Below, piece by piece: positions 54,907 through 64,000 of a stretch of DNA of 64,000 nucleotides; the stretch's first letter is position 1, and the number at the start of each line of letters is the position of its first letter. Location of the stretch: assembly GCA_022786605.1 (NCBI GenBank), contig JALFWW010000005.1, positions 1 to 64,000 of the forward strand. Direction: 5' to 3'. Position numbers and translations under genes: made by a program. This stretch comes from Clostridia bacterium. GTDB lineage: Bacteria; Bacillota; Clostridia; Lachnospirales; Anaerotignaceae. The notes under the pieces are model-generated. The model had not been told where the DNA came from. It saw only the letters and a list, made by a program, of their open reading frames with translations, and did not search any database.

Positions 54907-56100
54907 TCAGATTTCTGTTTCATGCTCCAGCCAAAGCTGTTCCGGCGGCGTTTGTGAACCAAAAAGCAAAGGGGAAAGGGTATAACCATAACTGCCGGCG
55001 TTTGTGAACAGCAGACGGTCACCTACTTCCGCTCTGGGCAGTGTCACATTGGATGCCAGCAGGTCATAACGGCTGCACAGTCCTCCCACAATATCCACCG
55101 TTTCTGTACCTTCTCGGTCAGCCAGCAGTGTTACCTGAGAAATATTGGAACAGGTATAGAAAGGTTCTGCCGGAGTGGGTGTATGCTGGTCTTTTGTCAT
55201 CAATTCCTTTATAACAGGACGGAAAAAGCCATTGGCACCATTTTTTACAATATAATATGTCTTGCCTCTGGAAATTTTGATGTCCATGATTTCTGTTACA
55301 TAAACGCCGCTTTCGCCCACCAGAAAACGCCCGCTTTCCAGCAGGAATTTTGCCTGTAGGCGAGGTCGGAACGCATCAAAGACCGTGGATACCTTTTTTT
55401 GTAGGGCATCCAAATCCAAGGGTTTTTGGGTATCAGGATCGTAGACAATGCCAAGACCGCTGCCGAAATTGATATAGGAAAGTTTGGTGTCCCAAAGGTG
55501 TTCCAGACGCAGAGCCAATGTCATCACATGGGCATAATAGGCAACCAGTTGGTCAACATCCAGAATCTGTGACTGGATATGTACATGGATTCCCGTAGGA
55601 CGCAAAGCGGGGAAATCATCGAATGCATGAGGAGAAAGAAGTTGTTCCTCATCAATACCGAACTGGGAAGGTCCTCCCTCTGTTCCTTCCATGGAAAATG
55701 CAGGATTGATACGGATACCAATGGGTAAGACTGCGTGTTTTTCCTGTGCCAGACGATTGCACAGGTCAAGTTCATGGAAACTGTCAGCAATGATGTGACA
55801 ACGTCCAACGACATCCTCCAGTTCATCCCGTGTTTTGCCGGGAGCGGAAAAATAGATTCTTTCCGAGGGAATTCCAGCGCGGCGGCTTTCTGACACTTCT
55901 TTTGCGGAAGCGGCGTCAGCCCCCAGACCAAATTCCGAAACGGTCTGTAAAATAGGGAAGAATGGATTGGTTTTGATGGAATATAATATTTCAAAATCAG
56001 GAAAAACCTGTTTCAATTTCTGTGCCTGACGCAGGATCACCTGTTTGCGGTAAGCGTAAAAAGGCGTTGCGTGTATGGTGAAAATATCATGTCTCTTCAA
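54907..56100 (-). CDS. PLP-dependent amino-acid decarboxylase, group IV
   Basis: 397-residue fold-type III decarboxylase of the diaminopimelate/ornithine/carboxynorspermidine family. The PLP Lys is in LYSIKTNPFFP, the phosphate-binding stretch is NFGSGLGIVYD, and the active-site Cys and Asp are in GGLCSRYD. The start is TTG at 56100, with AGGAGG about 8 nt upstream. It stands alone, with no lysA, polyamine or biosynthetic partner adjacent, so the substrate is unclear. Confidence 0.85.
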   Translation of the reverse strand: MKRHDIFTIHATPFYAYRKQVILRQAQKLKQVFPDFEILYSIKTNPFFPILQTVSEFGLGADAASAKEVSESRRAGIPSERIYFSAPGKTRDELEDVVGRCHIIADSFHELDLCNRLAQEKHAVLPIGIRINPAFSMEGTEGGPSQFGIDEEQLLSPHAFDDFPALRPTGIHVHIQSQILDVDQLVAYYAHVMTLALRLEHLWDTKLSYINFGSGLGIVYDPDTQKPLDLDALQKKVSTVFDAFRPRLQAKFLLESGRFLVGESGVYVTEIMDIKISRGKTYYIVKNGANGFFRPVIKELMTKDQHTPTPAEPFYTCSNISQVTLLADREGTETVDIVGGLCSRYDLLASNVTLPRAEVGDRLLFTNAGSYGYTLSPLLFGSQTPPEQLWLEHETEI

Positions 56101-56217
56101 GAATGAACCCTCCTTTGCCCTTTATCATATCACAGGAAAGGGGAAAGAAACAATAGAGAATGTTTTTTCATTTCAGTGGCAAATTCCTTGATTTTTCGGG
56201 AAAAAAAGGAAAAATAC

Positions 56218-56246
56218 TTGCATAAGACACGAAAAAATGGTATACT
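56218..56246 (+). promoter_or_regulatory. Promoter of the nusA-infB operon
   Basis: TTGCAT (56218-56223) and TATACT (56241-56246) are 17 bp apart. Confidence 0.7.
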
Positions 56247-56276
56247 AACAACAGTAACAAGCGGAAATGGCAGAGA

Positions 56277-56302
56277 AAAGAGTGGGTGAAAGCCCACTCT
56301 TT
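56277..56302 (+). ncRNA. Leader hairpin upstream of rimP
   Basis: AAAGAGTGGG and CCCACTCTTT form a perfect 10-bp stem with a TGAAAG loop, followed by GTTGTTGC. The stem is terminator-like but the T run is broken; it could be an attenuator or a protein-binding leader controlling the operon. Confidence 0.5.
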
Positions 56303-56339
56303 GTTGTTGCTTAGGCAAAAATATATACGAGGTGAAAAA

Positions 56340-56804
56340 ATGGCAAAGAGCAATACGGAAAAGAAGGTACTGCCTCTTCTGGAACCCATTGTGGCAGAAA
56401 GAGGTCTGGAACTGGTGGATTTGGAATTTGTGAAGGAAGGTGCCAACTGGTATCTGCGTGTGTATATCGACAAAGAAGGCGGCGTTTCCATTGATGACTG
56501 CGAAGCTGTCAGCCGTGCGCTGGAAGCAAAGCTGGATGAAACAGACCCCATTGAACAGGCTTACGTTCTGGAAGTAAGCTCTCCCGGTATCGACCGTCCT
56601 CTGAAAAAGGATGCGGATTTCATCAGATTCCAGGGAGAAATCATTGATGTAAAGCTCTATAAGGCGATGGATGGACAGAAACAGTTCCAGGGCAAACTGC
56701 TGGGACTGAGTGACGGCGTGATTTCTTTGGAAGAAGAAGACGGCACCGTTCGCGAATTTGTACAAAAAGATACCGCTGATGTGCGGTTGGCTGTTATTTT
56801 CTGA
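56340..56804 (+). CDS. rimP: Ribosome maturation factor RimP
   Basis: 154-residue RimP needed for 30S subunit maturation. Family stretches are LELVDLEFVKEGANWYLRVY and the EVSSPGIDRPL motif. GAGGTG lies before the ATG at 56340; a longer frame beginning at 56286 runs through the leader hairpin and was rejected. It heads the rimP-nusA-rnpM-ylxQ-infB-rbfA-nrnA-truB-ribF cluster. Confidence 0.94.
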   Translation: MAKSNTEKKVLPLLEPIVAERGLELVDLEFVKEGANWYLRVYIDKEGGVSIDDCEAVSRALEAKLDETDPIEQAYVLEVSSPGIDRPLKKDADFIRFQGEIIDVKLYKAMDGQKQFQGKLLGLSDGVISLEEEDGTVREFVQKDTADVRLAVIF

Positions 56805-56826
56805 GGATAAGGGAGGAATAGGAAAA

Positions 56827-58008
56827 ATGGATAGAGCAGAATTTATCGAAGCACTGCACCTGATTGAGAAAGAAAAAGGCATCGACAAGGAAATCATTTT
56901 TGAAGCCATCGAAGCATCTTTGGTTTCCGCATGCAAAAAGAACTTTGGTTCCAACCAGAACATCAAAGTTGTCATTGACAGAGAAACAGGTAATGTTGCC
57001 TGCTACGCGCAGCGTGAAGTTGTGGAAGAAGTCATGGACGAACAGAACGAAATCGACCTGATGGCAGCAAGAATCCTGAACCCCAGCTATCAGATCGGTG
57101 ACACGGTAGATTTGGAAGTAACACCCAGAGACTTCGGTCGTGTGGCTGCGCAGACAGCAAAACAGGTGGTTGTACAGAAATTCAGAGAAGCGGAAAGAGA
57201 AATCCTCTACAATCAGTACATCACAAAAGAACGTGAAGTCGTGACCGCTATCGTACAGAGAAAAGAAAGAAGAAACATCATCGTACAGATGGGCAAAATC
57301 GACGCAGTGCTGGCAGCCAACGAACAGATTCCCGGCGAACAGTATAATTTCATGGATCGTATCAAAGTATATGTGCTGGAAGTGAAACAGACACCAAAGG
57401 GCCCTCAGATCTATGTTTCCAGAACACATCCCGAACTGGTAAAACGTCTCTTTGAACAGGAAGTGCCTGAAGTACATGACGGTACCGTAGAAATCAAGAG
57501 CATTGCCAGAGAAGCAGGCAGCAGAACAAAAATCGCTGTTTACTCCAAAGACGAAAACGTGGACGCTCTGGGCGCATGTGTTGGTCAGAACGGCTACCGC
57601 GTAAATGTTATCGTAAACGAACTGGGCGGCGAAAAGATCGACGTTATCAACTGGAGCGAAGATCCTAAGGAATTCATTGCTGCGGCTCTGAGTCCTTCCA
57701 AAGTTCTGGCAGTTGCCATCAACGAAGCGGAACAGAGCGCAAAAATCGTTGTGCCTGACCATCAGCTGTCTCTGGCGATCGGTAAAGAAGGTCAGAACGC
57801 AAGACTGTCCGCGAAACTGACAGGCTGGAGAATCGACATCAAGAGCGAAACACAGGCAAGAGAAACAAACTTCTTAGCTGAAGACCCTGTGGAAGAAACA
57901 GAAGATACAGCGGAAGAAATGACAGAAATCATGGAAGAATCCGCGGAAGCTGTGGAAACAGCAGCAGTGGAAGAAATCTCTGTGGAAGAAACACAGGAAG
58001 AAGCGTAA
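56827..58008 (+). CDS. nusA: Transcription termination/antitermination factor NusA
   Basis: 393-residue NusA: an N-terminal RNA polymerase-binding domain (about 1-130), an S1 domain (about 135-200), then two KH domains with GSRTKIAVYS and GACVGQNGYRV. A Glu/Thr-rich acidic tail follows from about residue 350. It lacks the C-terminal repeats of enterobacterial NusA, as is usual in Firmicutes. GGGAGG precedes the ATG at 56827. Confidence 0.95.
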   Translation: MDRAEFIEALHLIEKEKGIDKEIIFEAIEASLVSACKKNFGSNQNIKVVIDRETGNVACYAQREVVEEVMDEQNEIDLMAARILNPSYQIGDTVDLEVTPRDFGRVAAQTAKQVVVQKFREAEREILYNQYITKEREVVTAIVQRKERRNIIVQMGKIDAVLAANEQIPGEQYNFMDRIKVYVLEVKQTPKGPQIYVSRTHPELVKRLFEQEVPEVHDGTVEIKSIAREAGSRTKIAVYSKDENVDALGACVGQNGYRVNVIVNELGGEKIDVINWSEDPKEFIAAALSPSKVLAVAINEAEQSAKIVVPDHQLSLAIGKEGQNARLSAKLTGWRIDIKSETQARETNFLAEDPVEETEDTAEEMTEIMEESAEAVETAAVEEISVEETQEEA

Positions 58009-58027
58009 GCATAGAGGAGGCGGCAGC

Positions 58028-58309
58028 ATGATGAAACAACGGAAAGTCCCCCTCAGAAAATGTACTGGCTGTCAGGAAATGAAGGACAAACGGGAATTGA
58101 TCCGTATCGTACGCAACGATGCAGGCGAATTTTCTCTGGACCGTACAGGCAAGAAACCGGGACGGGGCGCATATATTTGTCCCAATACGGAATGTCTGGC
58201 AAAGGCACAGAAATCCAGAGGTCTGGAGCGTTCCTTCAAAGCCCCTGTGCCGGGGGACGTATATGAAGCCCTGCTGGCACAGCTGGAAGGAGAAGAAAAT
58301 CATGCGTAA
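58028..58309 (+). CDS. rnpM: RNase P modulator RnpM (YlxR)
   Basis: 93-residue YlxR/DUF448 protein with the motif PLRKCTGCQEMKDKREL and GRGAYICPNTECL. YlxR proteins bind RNA, and in Bacillus one has been described as an RNase P modulator. GAGGAGG precedes the ATG. It overlaps ylxQ by 8 nt. Confidence 0.9.
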   Translation: MMKQRKVPLRKCTGCQEMKDKRELIRIVRNDAGEFSLDRTGKKPGRGAYICPNTECLAKAQKSRGLERSFKAPVPGDVYEALLAQLEGEENHA

Positions 58310-58616
58310 GTTTTATTCCCTGCTGGGACTTTGTAAGCGTGCCAATAAAGTGGCAGGCGGCGAAGTGGCGGCGGAGGAAGCCATACGGGGCAAAAAGGCA
58401 TGTCTTGTCATTGTGGCAGGAGATGCGTCGGCAAACACAAAGAAAAAATTTCATAACTCTGCATCGTTTTATGAAGTTCCGATTTTGGAGATGGGAACAA
58501 AGGCAGATTTAGGCAGAGCTGTCGGCGAGGAGATCCGCGCGGTACTGGTTGTGACAGAAGCGGGATTTGCGGCAAAACTGCAGCAGCTTGCGCAGACGGC
58601 AGAAAACGCAGAGTAA
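58302..58616 (+). CDS. ylxQ: L7Ae-family K-turn RNA-binding protein YlxQ
   Basis: 104-residue protein of the ribosomal L7Ae/L30e/S12e family. The N-terminal LLGLCKRANKVAGGE and the VIVAGDASANTKKKF core are typical. It binds kink-turn RNA; the cellular role is not settled. The start overlaps the end of rnpM. Confidence 0.9.
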   Translation: MRKFYSLLGLCKRANKVAGGEVAAEEAIRGKKACLVIVAGDASANTKKKFHNSASFYEVPILEMGTKADLGRAVGEEIRAVLVVTEAGFAAKLQQLAQTAENAE

Positions 58617-58657
58617 AGGATTTGGAATAGATGTAAGAGAAAGAAGAGGTGCGGCGA

Positions 58658-60946
58658 ATGTCAAAAATGCGAATTTATGAACTGGCAAAGCAGTTGGGCG
58701 TAGCCAATAAAGATTTGATGGAAAAAATGAAAAGTGTAGGCATGGAAGCAAACAGCCATATGAGCATGATCGAGGAAAACGACGCGGACAAGATCAGAAA
58801 ACTGTATCAGCCTGCGCAGAAAGCGGAAGAACCCAAAAAGGAAGCTCCCAAGCAGGAAGTAAAAGAACAGCATAAGGGCAATCAGCAGAAAGATGCCCCT
58901 AAACAGGATAACAGAAACAAGGGCGAAAACAAAAAGGCGCAGGACGGCAAGAACCCGCAGAAAAATAATCAGCAGAACAATAATAATCAGAACAAAAACA
59001 ATAACCAGAATAAAAATCAGAACAACAATGCCCAGAACAATCAGAATCAGGGCAAAAAAGATAAAAAAGGCAAAGGCAAGAAAGACCAGAAACCCAGAGA
59101 AAATCCTCTGGAACGCAGAAGACGTGAACTGGAAGAAGAAGCGGCGCTTATGGCGGAACTGGAAGCGCTGGAAGCAGCAGAAAAAGCGGCGGAACCTGTC
59201 ATCAAATCCATCCCTGCTTCCATCAGCGTAAAAGAACTGGCAGAAGTGCTGGGTAAAAAAGGCTCCGATCTGGTAATGGCACTGATGAAAAAAGGTCAGA
59301 TGCTGAACATCAACGCAACACTGGACTTTGACACAGCTGCGGCCATTGCGGAAGACTATAATGTCATTCTGGAACAGGAAGAAGAAAAAGACATTATGGA
59401 AACTGTTTTCGCTGAGGAAGAAGACGACGAAAAAGATCTGAAAGAAAGACCTCCCGTTGTTGTTGTTATGGGTCACGTTGACCATGGTAAAACATCCCTG
59501 CTGGATGCCATCCGTCACAGTAACGTGACAAAAGGCGAAGCCGGCGGTATCACACAGCACATCGGTGCTTACACCGTGCAGATCGACGGCAAACCCATCA
59601 CATTCCTGGATACACCCGGTCACGAAGCTTTCACAGCAATGCGTATGCGTGGCGCGCAGATCACAGATATTGCCATTCTGGTTGTAGCGGCGGATGACGG
59701 TGTTATGCCGCAGACAGTAGAAGCCATCAACCATGCAAAAGCGGCAGGCGTTGAAATCATCGTTGCCATCAACAAAATGGATAAACCCTCCGCAAACCCT
59801 GACCGTGTAAAACAGGAACTGGTGGAATATGGTCTGGTAGCGGAAGACTGGGGCGGTCAGACCATCTGCGTACCTGTTTCCGCGGTGACAAAAGATGGTA
59901 TTGATTCTCTGCTTGAAATGATCATTCTGGTAGCAGAAATGAAAGAACTGAAAGCAAACCCCAACAAAAACGCAAGAGGTGCTATCGTAGAAGCACAGCT
60001 GGATAAAGGCAGAGGTCCTGTTGCGACTGTACTGGTACAGAACGGTACTTTGCAGGTAGGTGACCCTATCGTTGCTGGTGCGGCTTATGGTAAGATTCGT
60101 GCTATGACTGACGATAAGGGCAGACGTGTGAAAAAAGCAGGTCCTTCTACTCCTGTAGAAATCCTGGGTCTGTCTGAAGTGCCTTCCGCTGGTGACAGCT
60201 TCTATGTAGCGGAAAATGATAAACAGGCAAGACAGGTTGCGGAAAGTATCATCGCGAAGAACAGAGAAAACATGATCAAAGAAACACCCCAGAAAGTATC
60301 TCTGGATGATCTGTTCTCTCAGATTCAGAGCGGTAATATGAAAGAACTGAACATCGTAGTCAAAGCAGACGTACAGGGCTCCGTAGAAGCCGTTCGTCAG
60401 AGTCTGGAAAGACTGTCCAACGAAGAAGTACGTGTACGTATCATCCACGGCGGTGTTGGCGCTATCACAGAAAGCGACGTTATGCTGGCTTCCGCGTCCA
60501 ACGCCATCATCATTGGTTTCAACGTACGTCCTGAACCCGCTGCAAAAGCATTTGCCGATGAAGAAAAAGTTGACGTTCGTCTGTACCGTGTCATCTACAA
60601 CGCCATCGAAGACATCACAGCTGCCATGAAAGGTCTGCTGGACCCTGTATTCGAAGAACAGGTACTGGGTCATGCGGAAGTACGTCAGCTGTTCAAAGCT
60701 TCCGGTGTTGGTACTATCGCCGGCAGCTATGTCAAAGACGGTAAGTTCGTAAGAAACTGCCAGGTACGTATCATCCGTGACGGCATCGTTGTTTACGAAG
60801 GCGATCTGGAAAGCTTGAAACGTTTCAAAGACGACGTAAAAGAAGTTGCTGCTGGTTATGAATGCGGTCTGGTATTCAAGAAGTTCAACGACGTGAAAGA
60901 AGGCGACTGGATCGAAGCCTATACCATGGTAGAAGTACCTAGATAA
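58658..60946 (+). CDS. infB: Translation initiation factor IF-2
   Basis: 762-residue GTPase delivering initiator tRNA to the ribosome. The N-terminal IF2_N region ([11 protein letters not shown]) is followed by a low-complexity stretch rich in Asn, Gln and Lys (about residues 75-145), a second IF2_N-like segment, the G domain ([25 protein letters not shown]) and the C-terminal beta-barrel and fMet-tRNA-binding domains. The ATG at 58658 follows GAGGTG. Confidence 0.96.
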   Translation: MSKMRIYELAKQLGVANKDLMEKMKSVGMEANSHMSMIEENDADKIRKLYQPAQKAEEPKKEAPKQEVKEQHKGNQQKDAPKQDNRNKGENKKAQDGKNPQKNNQQNNNNQNKNNNQNKNQNNNAQNNQNQGKKDKKGKGKKDQKPRENPLERRRRELEEEAALMAELEALEAAEKAAEPVIKSIPASISVKELAEVLGKKGSDLVMALMKKGQMLNINATLDFDTAAAIAEDYNVILEQEEEKDIMETVFAEEEDDEKDLKERPPVVVVMGHVDHGKTSLLDAIRHSNVTKGEAGGITQHIGAYTVQIDGKPITFLDTPGHEAFTAMRMRGAQITDIAILVVAADDGVMPQTVEAINHAKAAGVEIIVAINKMDKPSANPDRVKQELVEYGLVAEDWGGQTICVPVSAVTKDGIDSLLEMIILVAEMKELKANPNKNARGAIVEAQLDKGRGPVATVLVQNGTLQVGDPIVAGAAYGKIRAMTDDKGRRVKKAGPSTPVEILGLSEVPSAGDSFYVAENDKQARQVAESIIAKNRENMIKETPQKVSLDDLFSQIQSGNMKELNIVVKADVQGSVEAVRQSLERLSNEEVRVRIIHGGVGAITESDVMLASASNAIIIGFNVRPEPAAKAFADEEKVDVRLYRVIYNAIEDITAAMKGLLDPVFEEQVLGHAEVRQLFKASGVGTIAGSYVKDGKFVRNCQVRIIRDGIVVYEGDLESLKRFKDDVKEVAAGYECGLVFKKFNDVKEGDWIEAYTMVEVPR

Positions 60947-60961
60947 GCAGGTGAGAAATAT

Positions 60962-61345
60962 ATGAAGAACAATACAAGAATTTCCCGTATCAATGACGAA
61001 ATCTTCAAAGAAGTTTCTCAGATCGTACGGGCAGAACTGAAAGACCCCCGCATCGGTGCTATGACCAGCGTGGTGCGTGTGGATACCACGCAGGATTTGA
61101 AATACTGCAAAGTATATGTATCTGTGCTGGGGGATGAAAACCAGAAAGCAAGCGTCATGAAAGGTCTGAAAAACGCAGCTGGTTTCATCCGTCATCTGGT
61201 GGCAGAACGTGTGAATCTGCGTCTGACACCGGAACTGATTTTCAAACTGGACGAATCTGCGGAATATGCTGTTCGTATGGAACAGCTCATGGCGCAGATT
61301 GCCAAAGACCGTGAGGAAAGAGAAGTGCAGAAGGATGCAGAATAA
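60962..61345 (+). CDS. rbfA: 30S ribosome-binding factor RbfA
   Basis: 127-residue RbfA with a KH-like fold, needed for 16S rRNA 5'-end maturation and cold adaptation. RISRINDEIFKEVSQIV and LRLTPELIFKLDES are diagnostic. It lies 15 nt after infB and overlaps nrnA by 11 nt. Confidence 0.95.
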   Translation: MKNNTRISRINDEIFKEVSQIVRAELKDPRIGAMTSVVRVDTTQDLKYCKVYVSVLGDENQKASVMKGLKNAAGFIRHLVAERVNLRLTPELIFKLDESAEYAVRMEQLMAQIAKDREEREVQKDAE

Positions 61346-62285
61346 CACAAAACAGGAAATTCTGGAAAAAATTGCACAGGCAAAGACCATTCAGATTGCA
61401 GGGCATACCAATCCCGACGGCGACGCCATCGGGGCTTGCCTTGCTTTCGGGCTGGCATTGGAAAAAGCCGGCAAAGATGTGACTGTACTGCTGGAGCATT
61501 ATGCGCCCAAGTATGATGTGATTCCCGGCAAGCATCTGGTGAAAGAAGCAGTGGCAAAAGCTGACCTGTTTCTGGCACTGGACTGCGGCGACGAAGGTCG
61601 TCTGGGGGCTGTGGCGGATTGGTTCCATCAGGCAGATGTGACCATCAACATTGACCACCACAGCAGCAATACTTATTACGGTCAGTATAATTATGTGGAA
61701 GGCGCATCTTCCTCCACATCTGAAATCGTATACGGTTTTCTGGAAGGGAATTACCCTGTGGATCAGGATATGGCGGCAGGGCTTTATGCTGGTCTTATTT
61801 ATGATACTGGTGGCTTCCGTCATTCTTCCACATCCCCCAACACCATGCGTGTGGCAGGGGCTTTGATGGAAACAGGGATTCCTTTTACAGATATTTATAA
61901 CCGCTTTTTCGACAGCCGCAGTTTTTCCGAAATGAAAATCATGGGACAGGCTTTGGAAAACGCCAAATTGTATTTTGACGGAAAAGTGGTATGTGCCACC
62001 ATTACTTCTGCGGAAATTGCTGCCTGCAACGGCACCAATAAAGAACTGGATGCCATCATTAACTACCTCAAAGGCGTGCAGGGGGCAGAAGTGGCATGTT
62101 TCCTTTACGAAAAGACAGAAACAGAAGTCAAAGCCAGCTTCCGTGGCGCTGATGGCAGAGATGTCTGCGCATTGGCACAGAAATTCGGCGGCGGCGGTCA
62201 TGTGAAGGCGGCAGGCTGTACCATTGCGGCATCCATTGACAAAGCAAAAGAAATGGTGCTGGCGGAAATCGAAAAAATGCTGTAA
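61335..62285 (+). CDS. nrnA: DHH-family oligoribonuclease/pAp phosphatase NrnA
   Basis: 316-residue bifunctional phosphoesterase degrading short oligonucleotides and pAp. The DHH domain has NPDGDAIGA, DCGDEG and NIDHHSSN, and the DHHA1 domain has GGGHVKAAGC. The ATG at 61335 gives the standard length; an earlier frame from 61266 overlaps rbfA too deeply. Confidence 0.93.
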   Translation: MQNNTKQEILEKIAQAKTIQIAGHTNPDGDAIGACLAFGLALEKAGKDVTVLLEHYAPKYDVIPGKHLVKEAVAKADLFLALDCGDEGRLGAVADWFHQADVTINIDHHSSNTYYGQYNYVEGASSSTSEIVYGFLEGNYPVDQDMAAGLYAGLIYDTGGFRHSSTSPNTMRVAGALMETGIPFTDIYNRFFDSRSFSEMKIMGQALENAKLYFDGKVVCATITSAEIAACNGTNKELDAIINYLKGVQGAEVACFLYEKTETEVKASFRGADGRDVCALAQKFGGGGHVKAAGCTIAASIDKAKEMVLAEIEKML

Positions 62286-62297
62286 GGAGGGAATCGC

Positions 62298-63197
62298 TTG
62301 GACGGTATTTTGAATATCCGAAAGGAAAAGGGATTTACCTCCCATGACGTAGTGGCTGTAGTGCGCCGTATTCTCCGCACAAAGAAAGTAGGGCATACAG
62401 GCACCTTAGACCCGGACGCAGAAGGTGTATTGCCTGTTTGCGTAGGCAAAGCCACAAAACTGGCGGACATCATCATGGACGGGAAAAAGCGTTACCGTGC
62501 CATGGTGCGGCTGGGCATCACCACCACAACAGAAGATGCGGCAGGTGAAGTGCTGGAAGAAAAGCCTGTAGACTTTGACGAGGAAAAAATCAGACAGGCA
62601 GTAGCCGGATTTGTGGGGGAACAGAAACAGATTCCGCCCATGTATTCCGCTATCAAGGTCAACGGCAAGAAATTGTATGAATTGGCGCGGGAAGGCAAGG
62701 AAATTGAGCGTAAGGCAAGAACCATCACCATTTTTGCCATCAATATCGTTCGCTTTCTGCCTCCTGACCGCTTTGAAATAGATGTGGACTGCTCCAAAGG
62801 GACCTATATCCGTACCCTTTGCAGCGATATTGGCAAGGCTCTGGGCTGTGGCGCCCACATGGCAGAATTGACCCGTACCCGTACCGGCAGTTTTGCGCTG
62901 GAGGATGCCATCACACTGGGAGAATTGCAGACAATGGCAGACGAAGGACGTCAGGCAGAAGCGTTTCTGTCCATGGAAGCGGCATTGTCCGATTTCCCCA
63001 AAATTATCGTTTCTCCCAAGTCCACAAAAATGCTGTATAACGGCGGCAGAGTTTACGCCAAGTTTTATGAGGCGGAAAAAGAACTGACAGCAGGTGACAT
63101 TGCCGCTGTCTTTGACAGTGAACACCGTTTGGTGGGGCTGTATGAAGTACGGGATGACGAAGGTTTTTATATCAAACCATTTAAGATGTTGATTTAA
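62298..63197 (+). CDS. truB: tRNA pseudouridine-55 synthase
   Basis: 299-residue TruB. The catalytic Asp is D38 in HTGTLDPDAEGVLPV, and CSKGTYIRTLCSDIG is the second conserved motif. A C-terminal PUA-like domain follows. The start is TTG at 62298, 7 nt after AAGGAGG. It modifies U55 in the T-loop of tRNAs. Confidence 0.95.
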   Translation: MDGILNIRKEKGFTSHDVVAVVRRILRTKKVGHTGTLDPDAEGVLPVCVGKATKLADIIMDGKKRYRAMVRLGITTTTEDAAGEVLEEKPVDFDEEKIRQAVAGFVGEQKQIPPMYSAIKVNGKKLYELAREGKEIERKARTITIFAINIVRFLPPDRFEIDVDCSKGTYIRTLCSDIGKALGCGAHMAELTRTRTGSFALEDAITLGELQTMADEGRQAEAFLSMEAALSDFPKIIVSPKSTKMLYNGGRVYAKFYEAEKELTAGDIAAVFDSEHRLVGLYEVRDDEGFYIKPFKMLI

Positions 63198-63208
63198 GGA
63201 GTATGGAA

Positions 63209-64000
63209 ATGGAACATATTACAGACGGGCAGGTAGACCGCAGCAGACCCACAGCTATTACGCTGGGGAACTTTGACGGGCTGCATCTGGGTCACCGTGC
63301 CCTGATTCAACTGACAAAAGAATTTGCGGCAGAGGAAAATCTGGAAAGCGTGGTATTTTCCTTTTCTCCTCATCCCATGCTGGTATTCAAGAAAAAAGAG
63401 GATTTTGCCCTGATTATGGCGCCCTCTGAAAAACTGTTTACCATGGAGCAGATGGGCGTGGATACGTATATTGAATATCCCTTTGATGAGGAATTTGCTT
63501 CCATGTCTGCCAATGACTTCGCTGTAAAGCTGCTCTTTGAGCGTATGAAGTGCAAAGTGCTGGTGGTAGGGGAAAACTATCATTTTGGCAGCAATCGTGC
63601 AGGCAATTATGAAATGCTGCGCCGTTTGGGGGAAGAACACGGCGTGAAAGTCATTGCGGTGCCTTCTGTCCAGTACGAAGGTGAACGGGTCAGCAGCTCC
63701 CGTATCCGTCAGTGCCTCATCGACAAAGATTTGGAAAGCGCCAATACTATGCTGACAGTGCCTTATTTCATTCTGGGCACGGTGAAAGAAGGGAAAAAAC
63801 TGGGTCGCACCATCGGTTTCCCTACGGTGAACATCGAAGCCCATCCCCTGAAGCTGTTCCCGCCCAATGGAGTATATGCCACAAAAACACTGTATAACGG
63901 CAAGTATTACTACGGTGTGACCAATATCGGCAAAAATCCTACGGTAAACGGCACACAGAAAATTGTGGAAACCTATCTGTTTGATTTCAACAAAATGATT
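63209..64000 (+). CDS. ribF: Riboflavin kinase/FAD synthetase, 3' end beyond window
   Basis: The first 264 residues are present; the frame is open at the window edge. The N-terminal FMN adenylyltransferase domain has TLGNFDGLHLGH and VGENYHFG, and SSSRIRQCL is the family's ISSTxIR-like motif. The flavokinase domain begins with LGRTIGFPTVNI and NGVYATKT. The ATG at 63209 lies 7 nt after TAAGGAG; an ATG at 63203 is too near. It makes FMN and FAD from riboflavin. Confidence 0.95.
   Translation, partial: MEHITDGQVDRSRPTAITLGNFDGLHLGHRALIQLTKEFAAEENLESVVFSFSPHPMLVFKKKEDFALIMAPSEKLFTMEQMGVDTYIEYPFDEEFASMSANDFAVKLLFERMKCKVLVVGENYHFGSNRAGNYEMLRRLGEEHGVKVIAVPSVQYEGERVSSSRIRQCLIDKDLESANTMLTVPYFILGTVKEGKKLGRTIGFPTVNIEAHPLKLFPPNGVYATKTLYNGKYYYGVTNIGKNPTVNGTQKIVETYLFDFNKMI

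Noticed and set aside
58661-61390. 909-residue open frame on the minus strand opposite infB and rbfA
   Set aside because: Antisense shadow. The infB and rbfA motifs on the plus strand are unambiguous.

Overview
This window reads as a chromosomal segment of a low- to mid-GC anaerobic Firmicute, most likely a Clostridia member near Lachnospirales/Anaerotignum. That placement is inference from gene content: an SLH surface protein, the order rplU-prp-rpmA-obgE, the order rimP-nusA-rnpM-ylxQ-infB-rbfA-nrnA-truB-ribF, NAD-linked PyrK/PyrD, a single-chain PurL and two radical SAM enzymes. No tRNA, rRNA, CRISPR array, insertion sequence or prophage was seen. Coding density is high and TTG starts are frequent (pyrC, truB, an ABC ATPase, a sigma factor, an ECF S component, a PLP decarboxylase).

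Layout. 1-4.2 kb: a GACA tetranucleotide repeat, a large Cys/His-rich SLH surface protein, and a lyxose-isomerase-like gene on the minus strand. 4.5-11.6 kb: a purine-nucleoside salvage operon (M20 hydrolase, BMP lipoprotein, NupA/B/C-type ABC transporter, adenosine deaminase). 11.8-14.0 kb: two adjacent radical SAM enzymes. 14.0-16.6 kb: a minus-strand ECF S component with a DUF4430 protein, divergent from a purine permease. 16.6-25.2 kb: recX, a large TPR protein, the L21/Prp/L27/Obg ribosome cluster and mutS2. 25.3-27.9 kb: a two-component system whose two genes are split by a small antisense membrane-protein gene. 28.3-37.2 kb (minus): pyrC-carB-pyrK-pyrD-pyrF-pyrE-pyrB-pyrI. 37.3-48.3 kb (plus): a divergent purine operon purE-purM-purN-IMP cyclohydrolase-purB-AICAR formyltransferase-purD-purL behind a ZTP riboswitch with an expression-platform terminator. 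48.3-54.6 kb: a Mef-like MFS efflux gene behind a leader-peptide attenuator, an ECF sigma/anti-sigma pair, deoC and a polar amino-acid ABC transporter. 54.9-56.1 kb (minus): an orphan PLP decarboxylase. 56.3-64 kb: the nusA-infB translation operon, ending in a ribF cut by the window edge.

Themes. Nucleotide metabolism dominates: uptake and deamination of nucleosides, base uptake, de novo pyrimidine and purine synthesis, and deoxyribose-phosphate breakdown. The pyr and pur operons fire from back-to-back promoters about 30 bp apart. In the part of the pathway encoded here, the last two IMP steps are done by two separate proteins instead of bifunctional PurH.

The least expected signal is a dispersed intergenic element of about 115-180 bp present in five copies (near 3.1, 4.1, 22.6, 28.1 and 54.8 kb). 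Copies share an upstream block containing AGAAAACAT, a TTGATTTCTTAA-like block, a GAAGAAAAC block and, in most copies, a terminal hairpin whose paired bases change together. Four copies lie directly 3' of a co-oriented gene and look like mobile or duplicated terminators; one lies in the inferred 5' UTR of the lyxose isomerase gene. The second notable signal is the multi-hairpin leader of the MFS gene, with a 17-residue leader peptide and mutually exclusive antiterminator/terminator arms.
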